Shown here: positions 26,530 to 35,700 of the stretch, piece after piece | Position numbering within the stretch: position 1 is the first letter of the stretch | How the letters are laid out: each line of letters begins with the position of its first letter | Assembly (NCBI GenBank): GCA_035652815.1 | Contig: DASRDB010000018.1 | Location: 1 to 64,000, forward strand | Direction of reading: 5' to 3' | From: DASRDB01 sp035652815 | GTDB taxonomy: Bacteria > Chloroflexota > Ktedonobacteria > Ktedonobacterales > Ktedonobacteraceae | DNA length: 64,000 nt | Notes under the pieces: model-generated | Told to the model about the DNA's origin: nothing | Databases searched by the model: none | What the model saw: the letters and a program-made list of their open reading frames with translations, nothing else | Program-made: the position numbers and the translations under genes

Positions 26530-26955
26530 TTGATACAGCAGTTTGTGAAAGAAATTGTGTCTATCGCGGAAGCCAGCCTGGGCGGTTTATACGGGCGTTC
26601 GGCGCTGTTGATTGGCAGCGAGGAACGCAGGTGTCCTTATTTGGCTCAATTGCAGAAGGCAGGTATGGCTCAGGTCTACGAGGAGGAGCATTTTCAGAAT
26701 CTTTCACTCCTGTTGCCCCATGTCCAGCTCTTGCTGAATCTCCCCGACCCGGCGCTTCCGGTTCAACGCGCTGCGCAGCTACAGGCCGCTACAGTAATCC
26801 AGGCCTGTTCGGGAAGGCGTACTCCCCTGGTGATCTTCGACCTGGGGGAGACATCCTCTATTGAGGACCTGGTTGGCCTTTTACCCCCCGTTTGCCTTTA
26901 TACACCCGATGACCTACGGCGCATTCTCTCGCGAACAAAAGTGCAAATTGCCTGA
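26530..26955 (+). CDS. Stand-alone glutamyl-tRNA reductase-like NAD(P)-binding domain
   Basis: A 141-residue protein starting at TTG 26530 after GAGGAG. It reads like the Rossmann domain of HemA: SLGGLYGRSALLIGSEE (the first glycine loop is degenerate), then a segment ending TPLVIFDLGETSSIEDLVGL and LYTPDDLRRIL, which parallels the HemA text P-L-x-x-x-D-(I/L)-(A/G)-x-x-R-D-(I/V). The catalytic Cys domain and the dimerisation domain of HemA are absent. It lies about 95 bases upstream of ispH on the same strand. It may be a regulator, a partner of a split enzyme, or a decayed hemA copy. Confidence 0.55.
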   Translation: MIQQFVKEIVSIAEASLGGLYGRSALLIGSEERRCPYLAQLQKAGMAQVYEEEHFQNLSLLLPHVQLLLNLPDPALPVQRAAQLQAATVIQACSGRRTPLVIFDLGETSSIEDLVGLLPPVCLYTPDDLRRILSRTKVQIA

Positions 26956-27049
26956 GTTCGTGGTACAATAAGGGAGATTTGACCATATACTATGTCAATG
27001 CGCGTCATTGTTTTATAAAGAGAGTTGGCGTGTCCATTTTGAGGAATTC

Positions 27050-27934
27050 ATGGAAGTCATTAAGATATCACCTCGTGGTTATTGTTATGGTGTGGTAGAT
27101 GCATTACAAATAGTACGCCAGGTGGCCAAAGACCCATCGCAACCGCGACCCATCTATATTATTGGGCAGATCGTCCATAATCGTCACGCGATTGAAGAAT
27201 TGACTGCCCTCGGCGTGATTACGCTGGATGGGCCAGACCGCGCAACCATTCTGGAGCAGGTGCAGTCCGGTACGGTCATTTTTACGGCACATGGTGTTTC
27301 TCCCCTGGTCAAGCAGCGCGCAAAAGAGCGCGGTTTGAACTGTGTCGATGCGACCTGTCCTGATGTGACGGTGACGCATGATCTTGTGCGCGACCTCGTC
27401 TCGAAGGGCTATTACATCCTCTATATTGGCAAAAAGGGACATCCCGAGCCGGAGGGCGTGCTTGGCGAGGTGCCGGGACATATCACGCTGATCGAAACGG
27501 AAACCGACGTGGACGCGCTGCAACTGACGCCGGAGCAGGAAGCGAAGCTGGCTATCTCGACACAAACTACCCTTTCACAATGGGATACGAGGCGCGTCAT
27601 TGAATATATAAAGAAGAGATATCCGCGCGCGGAAGTGCATATCGACATCTGCCCGGCCACGCAGAAACGGCAGGAAGCGGTAGTAGCGCAAGCCAGAGGC
27701 GCAGACCTGACGGTGGTGGTGGGCGATCCACGCAGCAACAATACGAACCGGCTGGTACAGGTCTCCGAGGAACTGGCAGGCGTCCCGGCGGTGCGTATCG
27801 AAGACCTCTCGCAACTGGATACGAGCGTGCTGAAGGGCAAGAAGAAAGTGGCTGTGACAGCCGGAGCATCCACTCCCAGCCAGCTTACACGCGAGGTCAT
27901 TCGTTTTCTTGAACAATTTGAGCCTGAGATATAG
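27050..27934 (+). CDS. ispH: 4-hydroxy-3-methylbut-2-enyl diphosphate reductase (IspH)
   Basis: A 294-residue enzyme for the last step of the MEP isoprenoid pathway, HMBPP to IPP plus DMAPP, using a [4Fe-4S] cluster. The three cluster cysteines are Cys12 (RGYCYGV), Cys103 (DATCPDV) and Cys201 (DICPATQKRQ). Substrate residues are in IVHNRHAIEEL, FTAHGVSP, GHPEPEG, ISTQTTLSQWD and GDPRSNNTNRLV. ATG 27050 after TGAGGA was chosen because homology begins there. The frame is open from 27008, an ATG with no better ribosome site. A HemA-like fragment gene precedes it. Confidence 0.96.
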   Translation: MEVIKISPRGYCYGVVDALQIVRQVAKDPSQPRPIYIIGQIVHNRHAIEELTALGVITLDGPDRATILEQVQSGTVIFTAHGVSPLVKQRAKERGLNCVDATCPDVTVTHDLVRDLVSKGYYILYIGKKGHPEPEGVLGEVPGHITLIETETDVDALQLTPEQEAKLAISTQTTLSQWDTRRVIEYIKKRYPRAEVHIDICPATQKRQEAVVAQARGADLTVVVGDPRSNNTNRLVQVSEELAGVPAVRIEDLSQLDTSVLKGKKKVAVTAGASTPSQLTREVIRFLEQFEPEI

Positions 27935-27949
27935 AGGCAGAGGAAGAAA

Positions 27950-28018
27950 CCAGGGCGACCGCAAGGGTCGCCCCTACGAAATTCGCGCTGGTAGGGGCGA
28001 CCCTTGCGGTCGCTCTGG
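27950..28018. repeat. Inverted repeat, family B
   Basis: Arms 27952-27977 and 27991-28016 are complementary over 26 bases with one mismatch (core CGACCGCAAGGGTCGCCCC). Each arm is itself near-palindromic. It sits between the ispH stop and the next gene and could form a long hairpin. The family is seen once in this window. Confidence 0.85.
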
Positions 28019-28049
28019 CACCCGACCCAGCAGATAAGGAAGTATTCTT

Positions 28050-30314
28050 TTGGCGATGAAAGCGTTACGCCAGGTATTGGCGCTGCGTACCGAAGAGGAA
28101 CTTGAGCAACAGGTGCGCCTGTGGGGAATCTCCGATAAGCCCGCCGAGGGCTGGCAGAATCACACAGGCAGGCTGGTGCAGAGTATGCAGGACCCGGTAT
28201 GCGCCCGTTTTGTCTGGGAACAGCTTTCACCTGTCGAGCGCAAGCTGCTACATACGTCCCTGACCCTGGCTATTTCAGACGCTATTCTGGAAGATTCCCT
28301 ACAGAAGATTTCCCGCCTTTCAGTAGAGGAATTTGCGCCCGCGCTTCATAAACTCAAGCAGAGTATGCTGCTGCTGGAAGAACAGATCAAAGTCAAGTCC
28401 GCGAAGCCCGTTGCTACAGCCAGGAATGGAAAGGCCGAGAAAGCGCCTGCCGAAATTATTACCCGCGTGTATGTGCCACGCGATATTGTTGATATTCTCA
28501 TGAGTATTGACCGCGAAATTCACACGCCGAAGCAGGACCGTTCGACTTTCAAACTCGATCAAATTCTCGCCTCACTCAGTATCGAGCAGGTATATGCTAT
28601 CGGACAGCGTTATGGCTTCATGCTGCATGATTATTTTTATCAGAGCGATCCTCGAACGCGCCTGCGCGGCCAACTGGTGCAACCCGATGTGCCGTTTTAT
28701 GCCTGGGAACAACTTGACCAGCCAACGCGCAAGCTCTGCAAGTGGTTGATAGAGCAGGGTGGCGTGGCAAACATGGCGACCATCCGCGAGCAGCTTGGGT
28801 TTGATAATCCGACGCTGGCAAAGAGCATTCACCAGCTACAGGACTATGCCCTCGCCTTTGATACCTTTGTTGAACACGAGCGCCGCCTGTTTATTCCGCA
28901 CGAATATCATAAAAGCCTGAAGAAAGCGGTCGAGCAGTTGGAAGTTGGCGAGGAGCCGGTTGAGGTCGGGCTGTTTGAAATTGACACGCCGCCCAACGAG
29001 ATGAAGCAGGCTGAGCCATTCGTGTTGTATGATCTGGCTACCATCATTGGCGCGGCCTTCCAGCAGAATATTGAGCCGACGCAGGGCGGTTATATTCCTA
29101 AGCGCATCGCTAATAAGATCGCGCCGCAAGTGCAGATTATGCCGCGCATCCAGGGCTACCAGAATGATGAGTTTACCGTGGATATGCTTTTCAATATCGC
29201 GGAACATCTTGGCCTGCTCAAGCTGGTGCGCTCATCGGCGGACTCGACAAAGAGACGCTATGAAGAGGGGCCAGAGTTGCGAAGCTGGTCGCAGAAAAGC
29301 ATGACGGATATGGCCTCTACCCTGCTCGAACAGTGGATAGATGCTAAGATATGGACCGATATCGCGGGCGCGCATTATGATCCGTATTCCAGCGGTGGCA
29401 TGTACTATTACCTGAATTATGCCTCTGGCCGCAAAACGCTGGTGGACTACCTCAATTCCTGCATGCCTGGACGCTGGTACTCGCTTTCCTCGCTGTTGCA
29501 TACCCTGCGCTACGAGGAGCCGTTTTCCCTGCGCTCAAAGCACGAGTACGCGGGTATCAGCGGAGCGCGCAATACACGATCAATCCTTGCCAACTGGTAT
29601 AAAGTTGACGGAGAAATCTATACCGGCATGTTGACCTCGCTGTACGAGATGGGGCTGGTCTCACTTGGATATGAGGAGCGCAAGAAAGAGGGTGAACCAC
29701 GCAATCCCGCCGCTTTTATGCTCACAGAGTTGGGCGAGCAGGTCACATCCTACGTCAAACGAGCGATAGGGCAGCAGGAAACAGAGCAGCGAACCTACGG
29801 CAAGACGTTAATTGTGCAGCCCAACTTTGAACTGCTGCTGTTGCAGCCGGATATGCCCACGCTCTATAGCCTCCTGCCGTTCGCCCAGGTGAACCAGGTC
29901 GGCAGAGTGAGCCGCCTCACGCTCACCAAAAATTCGCTGCTGCGCGGCCTGGAGATGGGCCGAAATATCGACCAGATTCTGCGTACCTTAGAGGAACATA
30001 GCCAGAAAGAGCTACCTCAAAACGTCCTCTATACGCTCAACGATTGGGCGCGCAATTATAAGGAAGTCCATATCACCCAGGTATTCCTGGTGGAAGCGCC
30101 CAGCGAGAGCATGGCAAACGATATGGTGCTCTCCGAGAAGCTGAAATCGTTCGGGCTGCGCCGCCTGGGGCCATGCGTATTTGCTGTAAGTAATGATGTC
30201 AATGTGCAGGATTTGCGCCGCGTTCTGGAGAAAGAGGGTATTGTGGCGCGGGTTGCGGGCGATATCATTACTCGTAGCCCCTATAACAACACTACTTTCG
30301 GCAGGCGTCGATAA
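28050..30314 (+). CDS. XPB/Ssl2 N-terminal-like helicase-associated protein without motor
   Basis: A 754-residue protein. The C-terminal 200 residues match the helicase-associated domain seen N-terminal to XPB-type helicases (KTLIVQPNFELLLLQPDMPT, LLPFAQVNQVGRVSRLTLTKNS and HSQKELPQNVLYTLNDWA). The N-terminal 350 residues are helical and winged-helix-like. No Walker A or DEAD-type motif is present, so it lacks ATPase activity. It may be a DNA-repair or transcription cofactor that works with a separate XPB-like helicase. TTG 28050 has AAGGAAG at 8 bases; ATG 28056 is the alternative. Confidence 0.7.
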   Translation: MAMKALRQVLALRTEEELEQQVRLWGISDKPAEGWQNHTGRLVQSMQDPVCARFVWEQLSPVERKLLHTSLTLAISDAILEDSLQKISRLSVEEFAPALHKLKQSMLLLEEQIKVKSAKPVATARNGKAEKAPAEIITRVYVPRDIVDILMSIDREIHTPKQDRSTFKLDQILASLSIEQVYAIGQRYGFMLHDYFYQSDPRTRLRGQLVQPDVPFYAWEQLDQPTRKLCKWLIEQGGVANMATIREQLGFDNPTLAKSIHQLQDYALAFDTFVEHERRLFIPHEYHKSLKKAVEQLEVGEEPVEVGLFEIDTPPNEMKQAEPFVLYDLATIIGAAFQQNIEPTQGGYIPKRIANKIAPQVQIMPRIQGYQNDEFTVDMLFNIAEHLGLLKLVRSSADSTKRRYEEGPELRSWSQKSMTDMASTLLEQWIDAKIWTDIAGAHYDPYSSGGMYYYLNYASGRKTLVDYLNSCMPGRWYSLSSLLHTLRYEEPFSLRSKHEYAGISGARNTRSILANWYKVDGEIYTGMLTSLYEMGLVSLGYEERKKEGEPRNPAAFMLTELGEQVTSYVKRAIGQQETEQRTYGKTLIVQPNFELLLLQPDMPTLYSLLPFAQVNQVGRVSRLTLTKNSLLRGLEMGRNIDQILRTLEEHSQKELPQNVLYTLNDWARNYKEVHITQVFLVEAPSESMANDMVLSEKLKSFGLRRLGPCVFAVSNDVNVQDLRRVLEKEGIVARVAGDIITRSPYNNTTFGRRR

Positions 30315-30618
30315 TCTGCATGGCCTGCTCCCGGGCGTCAAGCTGGATGAGCGTCAAAACCTGTTGAAAAATGGCGTGGCGCAGCAGATTGCTGCGAAAT
30401 GCTAACTCCTGCTTTCGTTCCTCTCCCAGCCCGTTCTCTTCCATACGCTGTTCGACTTTGCGCAACTTCAAGACAAAAAATGCCAGCCGCAGCAATTCAA
30501 AGCGCCGTTTCTGCTCAGCTGTCTCCAGGGTACAATCAGTAGGAAATGTTTGTAATGAGGAACTCACCTTTGTATGTAGACTCTTGCCGAGGATTTCTTT
30601 GCTGGAGCTAAGACTCAT
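30292..30618 (-). CDS. Hypothetical helical protein
   Basis: A 108-residue soluble protein, mostly amphipathic helix and rich in Leu, Arg and Glu (RRFELLRLAFFVLKLRKVEQ). No family is recognised. ATG 30618 follows GGAGAAC. An upstream in-frame ATG at 30648 has no such site. Its last 23 bases overlap the 3' end of the XPB-like gene on the other strand. Two helices followed by a charged segment would suit a small binding or regulatory protein. Confidence 0.6.
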   Translation of the reverse strand: MSLSSSKEILGKSLHTKVSSSLQTFPTDCTLETAEQKRRFELLRLAFFVLKLRKVEQRMEENGLGEERKQELAFRSNLLRHAIFQQVLTLIQLDAREQAMQIIDACRK

Positions 30619-30808
30619 GATGTTCTCCGTTAATTTTCTAGCGGGCACCCCTTGCCTCTGTATGCGCTTGCATCCTTACTCTTTAACCGACAAGAAGCAT
30701 TCTACCAGCCAGACATGAAACTGCTATGGAGAAGCGGTGGGGATGTGGTTGAGAATCAATCAAACAGCGTTAATGTTTTGCAACGGCGCCAAAGATTCCC
30801 CATGCTAT

Positions 30809-30893
30809 GTCATCCTGAGCGCAGCGAAGGATCTCCGGTCCCGGCGCACGAATCGGCTGGGCGACCGAGATCCTTCGCTGCGCTCAGGATGAC
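30809..30893. repeat. Interspersed inverted repeat, family A copy 3
   Basis: Arms of about 27 bp (30809-30835 and 30867-30893) share the core CTGAGCGCAGCGAAGGATCT with copies 1 and 2. This copy has GTCATCC instead of GTCATGC in both arms, so the change is compensated and base pairing is kept. It lies between the hypothetical gene's promoter side and the end of folD. Confidence 0.9.
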
Positions 30894-30953
30894 AGGGCGA
30901 GAAGGGCATGCGGTTGCTCGCCAGCAACCGCGTTCCGGCGCATTTCATTCATT

Positions 30954-31793
30954 TTATAACGGCCCGGTCAGCGTATGGCGAATAAGCATCAAATGTGTCA
31001 AAGGGCCGAGACCGCCCGGAACAGGCGTAAGGAACGAAGCAACCTCTTTGACGCGCTCGAAATCAATGTCTCCGACCACGCCACCTTCGATGGGATTGAT
31101 GCCTGCGTCCAATACGACCGCGCCCGGTTTGACCATGTCGGCGGTAATGCTGTGCGGGCGTCCAATACTGACGGCCAGGATATCGGCTTCTCGTGTGAGG
31201 CTGGCGAGATCGTGAGTATGGGTATGGCAGATGGTGACGGTGGCATCCTCGCGGATCAGCACCAGGGCGGTTGGCTTGCCGCCGATGTTGCTGCGTCCGA
31301 CGACAACGGCATTGCGCCCGGCGATAGGAATATTGGCGTCATGTAGAACGGTCAGAATGACGTCGGCGGTCGAGGGAATGAAGCTGGGGAAGCCGAGCAG
31401 GAGATTTCCGGCGTTGCGCGGGCCGAGGCCATCGACATCCTTTTCGGGGCGTAGTACTTCGGTCACAACCTGCTGGCGAATATGCGAGGGAAGCGGCAGG
31501 AGCAGCACCACGCCATCCGTCGCCGCATCTTCGCTCAGGCGGGCGACTTCGGCGCGCAGTTCCTCTTCCTGCATCTCGAAAGGATAGGCCAGCGTGACGC
31601 AGCCCAGGCCGATGTTGCGGCAGGAACGGGCCAACTGGCGGCTGTATACTTCGGCGGCTCCATCATGACCAACGATAATCTGAGCAAGGCGCGCCGAGCG
31701 ATGGCGCTGCTTGCGAAATAACGCCGCCTCGCTGCGTAGTTCCTCGATCATGCGTTGGGCCAATGGCTTGCTATCGTAAATAATGGCGGACAT
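30954..31793 (-). CDS. folD: FolD-like methylenetetrahydrofolate dehydrogenase/cyclohydrolase with altered active site
   Basis: A 279-residue enzyme of one-carbon folate metabolism by family (5,10-methylene-THF to 10-formyl-THF). It has the full-length fold: PEKDVDGLGPRNAGNLLLG, the NADP motif GRSNIGGKP and the C-terminal TPVPGGLGPLT. However, a gapless alignment with E. coli FolD from memory puts Leu at Lys54, Arg at the catalytic Lys56 (VYSRQLARSCRNIG) and Leu at Gln98 (VVLLLPLP). The substrate-binding PSTA segment also lacks the usual Cys-Thr. Activity may be altered or limited to one step. ATG 31793 follows GGAGAG; a longer frame to 31853 has no homology. Confidence 0.85.
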   Translation of the reverse strand: MSAIIYDSKPLAQRMIEELRSEAALFRKQRHRSARLAQIIVGHDGAAEVYSRQLARSCRNIGLGCVTLAYPFEMQEEELRAEVARLSEDAATDGVVLLLPLPSHIRQQVVTEVLRPEKDVDGLGPRNAGNLLLGFPSFIPSTADVILTVLHDANIPIAGRNAVVVGRSNIGGKPTALVLIREDATVTICHTHTHDLASLTREADILAVSIGRPHSITADMVKPGAVVLDAGINPIEGGVVGDIDFERVKEVASFLTPVPGGLGPLTHLMLIRHTLTGPL

Positions 31794-31854
31794 GCAAGTG
31801 TGTTCTCTCCATCGAAAAATGGTCAGTTTCATTCTATCACAATGCCATGACAAA

Positions 31855-31880
31855 GCTGCGCTCAGGATGACATGAGCGAG
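31855..31880. repeat. Family A repeat, truncated half copy
   Basis: GCTGCGCTCAGGATGACATG matches the right arm and flank of copy 3, but there is no left arm. It shows that the family decays in place upstream of folD. Confidence 0.75.
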
Positions 31881-32072
31881 AGGGGTTTTCCTGACATGGG
31901 AGAGGGGATTTTCATGGCATGCCCTGTTTGGGGGATAAAAGTAGCAAAGAAATAAAAAATACGTTAAAATGCCTCAAGCGAAATGACAGAATGATATTCA
32001 ATGGCACGTCTGGATGCATGTTGCAGAGCATAGCCCTTCGGTACCATTGCAAGCACAAAAAAGAGGAAAAGC

Positions 32073-32567
32073 ATGGCTGGCGACAGTTCTTTTGATGTAG
32101 TATCGCAATTTGACGAGCAGGAACTTGTCAATGCGCTCGATCAGACGCGGCGTGAGGTGGCCACCCGCTATGATCTGAAAAATACAAAAACCGACATTGT
32201 ACAGAATAAAGACAACATCACGATTGTCACGGATAGCGAATTTACGCTCAAGAGCGTGCGCGATATTCTCGAGACCAAAGCGGTGCGGCGTGGCCTCTCC
32301 CTCAAGATTTTCAAGCCGGGGAAAGAGGAAAACGCGGCGAGCGGGCGCGTGCGGCAGGTGATCGAGTTGCAGCAGGGCCTGACGCAGGACCAGGCGAAGG
32401 AGATCAGCAAGCATATTCGCGATGCCTTCCCGAAGGTACGCCCGCAGATTCAGGGAGATATGATTCGTGTCACTGCCAAAAGCCGCGACGAACTGCAAGC
32501 GGTGATTGCCTTCCTGAAGCAGAAGGATTATCCGGTCGCGTTGCAGTTCATCAATTATCGCGGCTAG
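32073..32567 (+). CDS. yajQ: YajQ-family nucleotide-binding protein
   Basis: A 164-residue protein with the highly conserved start DSSFDVVSQFDEQELVNALD and the EVATRYDLKNTKTDI motif. It consists of two RRM-like folds. In Xanthomonas and Pseudomonas relatives it binds cyclic di-GMP and affects transcription. Elsewhere it binds RNA or nucleotides. The length is normal (about 160). ATG 32073 follows AAGAGGAAAAGC. It appears monocistronic, with an AT-rich leader at 31930-31990. Confidence 0.93.
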   Translation: MAGDSSFDVVSQFDEQELVNALDQTRREVATRYDLKNTKTDIVQNKDNITIVTDSEFTLKSVRDILETKAVRRGLSLKIFKPGKEENAASGRVRQVIELQQGLTQDQAKEISKHIRDAFPKVRPQIQGDMIRVTAKSRDELQAVIAFLKQKDYPVALQFINYRG

Positions 32568-32722
32568 CAAGCAACCTTGCTGCAAGGTACTTTAGTACCA
32601 AAAGAGAAGTCTGGTAGCTCAACTAGCGCAATTTTGTAGTACGCTACATGTAACTAGACTGCATGCTAAACGGTCTTGAACGTAATGGTTTCACGGTAGT
32701 AGGACGAGGAAGAGAACCTTTC

Positions 32723-35700
32723 ATGCCTGGGAACAGACAAGTTTTCAGCACAGCAATGAATGCTGCTGATCGACTTCGCTGGGACAGTCAGTGGGAAGAG
32801 GCGGCGAGGGAGTATCAACGGGCGCTGGCTGAGTTCCCAGATGATGCGGCGGCGCGCGGCGGTCTAGGGTTTTGCTACATGCAGACGAAGCAGTGGCAAA
32901 AGGCGCTGGATGAGTATGAACATATACTCTCACAAGATCATAGCAATGTCATTGCCTTAAGTAAGACAGCCGAGTTATACGTAATTCTAAACCGGCGAGA
33001 CGAGGCCTATAAAGCCTATTTGCACCTGGCTGAACTCTATTCGCAGGCAGGACAGGGGGCGCGGGCCGAGGCGGCATGGCAGAAAGCGGTGCAGCTTTCT
33101 CCGGCCAGTCCTGAGCCACATGAGCGGCTCGCGGCCTATTACTTTGGAAAAAAAGATATTGCGATGATGGTCCAGGAGCGCTTATCTGCCGCTCAGGGCT
33201 ATCTCCTGCGCAATGAACTGGCGTCGGCGCGGGCGCAGTGCGAACAAGTCCTGCGCATCGATGCCAACAATACGCAGGCGCAGCAATTTTTGATACAACT
33301 GCGGGGGCAGCAGCCTTCAGGGGGGCTTTCACAGGGAGCAGGCACAACTTCAGGCCCGCTCGCTGCAATGGGGACAAATACATCTGATATGGTTTCGAAT
33401 ATAAGCGGAGGTAATACGAGCATCATGGGTAATATGGGTAGCGCGGGTAATTATGGCGGGGGCAATCCGGCGGTAGCAGCCGGGGGAATGCAGCCAGCCT
33501 CAAATAGACGAATTACAGCTAGCCAGGTCACGGGTGTCCTGCGGCAAGCACAAACCTTTCAAGCCCAGGGGCGTTTCACCGATGCTATTGACCTCTGTGA
33601 ACAGATCATCGAGAGTGGCTTTGATCGACCTGATGCCCGCTACTTTTTAGGCTGGCTCTATCAAGAGCAGCAGCGATGGGATGACGCCATTCGCCAGTTC
33701 CAGACCTTGTTGAACGATCCTGATTACGCGCTGTCGTGCTACTACGCGCTTGGTCAATGCTACCGGGCCAAAGGCGATTTGCGCACCGCGACCATGCATT
33801 TTGACGAAGCCGTTGATCGCGTGAACCTGGACGCGCTGACCGTCGAGGAGTCGGATCAACTGGTGCAGCTTTGCCAGGAGGCGGCTGAGGCGCATCGCCA
33901 GCTTGGCGAGCAGGAGCAGGCGCTGACCGTTTACAACGCGCTGCTTGGTTTCCTGCGCAGTCGTGGCTGGAACGACAAGGTGGCCCAGGTGGAGTTCATG
34001 CTCAAGCAACTTCAGAACACGCCTGTTCCGCAGCGCCCATTGACCCCACCGCCCGGCGCGCAGGATGCAACGCGCGTTTTCAATACCGACCAGCCGACGA
34101 TGATGCAGCCGCAGGTGGCGGATGCCGCGACGATGGCCTTTACCGCGCCGCCAGTGCAGCCCGTTGCGCCACAGCCCGCGCCGCCTCCGGTAAACCCGGT
34201 CGTTCCTTCGGCTCCCGTCTCTACCAGTGGGCTGGGCGAATTACCCGACTGGCTGACCGGCATTCTGAACGACGCGGATAAGACGCAGCTTGCCAATAAG
34301 CCGCCCGCCCCGCCTGCTCCGGTACCACCACAAGTTCCCGCGCAGCCGTCGGTGAATATGCAGCCTGCCGCCGCCGAACAGACGCAGGTGATTAATATGC
34401 CCACCTCGTCTTCCTGGCTAACCGAGGGCGCGCAGCCGAATACCACGCGCCAGCTACCGCCAGAGCAGCCGACGATGGTGCAGCAGCCCGTTGCGGCCCA
34501 GCCTACTCCATTTGCGCCGCCGCCTCCGCTTGCTCCTGCACAACCACAGGTTCCAGTCGCGCCTGCGCAGCCAGTGGTTCCTGTTGAGGCATCACCTGCG
34601 CAACCTGTACAGCCCGTTGCTGCGGTTCAACAACCTCCTGTCGCGCCCGCTCCACAGCCAGTTCAACCTGCGCAGCCACCTGTACCAGCAGTGCCTGCGG
34701 TAGCGGCGGCTTCCACGATGGAGGCGCTTGTGCCACCTCCGGTTGTGCCGCCCGTTCCCGCGCCCGAGCCGCCGGTGGCTCCCGCGCCAACTATTCCGGT
34801 GCCAGAGCAGCCCATCGCTCCCATTTTGCAGACGCCGCCTGCTCAGACAACTGGCAGCGCCGAAGAACTGCTGAGCCAGATCGCGGGGCTTTCCAGCAAG
34901 GAAGGTATCTTGCAGCACGTGGCCGATTCGGTGCTTGCCAGCACAGCCAACCTGCCGGAAAACGTGCGCGTGCAGGTTATCCAATCGATGCAGGATATCC
35001 AGCGCTACATCGATCATGGACTGCTGACGCCCGCGATGGAGGAGTGCCTGCGCATTATCGATATCGCGCCGCAGTACCTGGATGTTCACCAGGTTCTATG
35101 CGAGATTTACATTCGCCAGGGCAAGGTGGAGCAGGCCATCACCAAGTATGGCATCCTCATCGATACCTTCGTCGTCAATGGTCGTATCGATGACGCAATT
35201 GCCACCTATCGCCGCATCCTGCAACTCGAACCCAACAACCTGACCTATCGCGTGCGTCTGATTAACCTGCTGTCGGCGCATGGTCATAAAGAAGACCTGT
35301 TGCGCGAGCGCACGTTAGCGGCTGAGTCTTACCTGCGGCTCGGCTACATGGATCGCGCCCTGACTGAGTTGGAGCAGGCGCTGCAAGAAAGCCCGACCAG
35401 CGTGCCGACACGCCTGAACTACGCGCTGGCCTTGCAAAAGTTGGGCCGCACTTCGCAGGCGGTCGCCGAGTACCAGCGCGTCCTGCAGGTAGACCCGCGC
35501 AATATCACGGCCCTGGTGCGCTGGCACATCACAATGATTACCGGCATGGGCACCAGCCGTGCTACCGCTCTGGAAATCCTGTCGCGTATTCGCTGGCAGT
35601 TACGCGGCGAGGGCTTGCGCCACTATGATATGGTGATCCGCGAGTACAATTCGGCGGCTGAAACCTATCCGAATAATTTCGATGTGCGCTTCGCCCAGGG

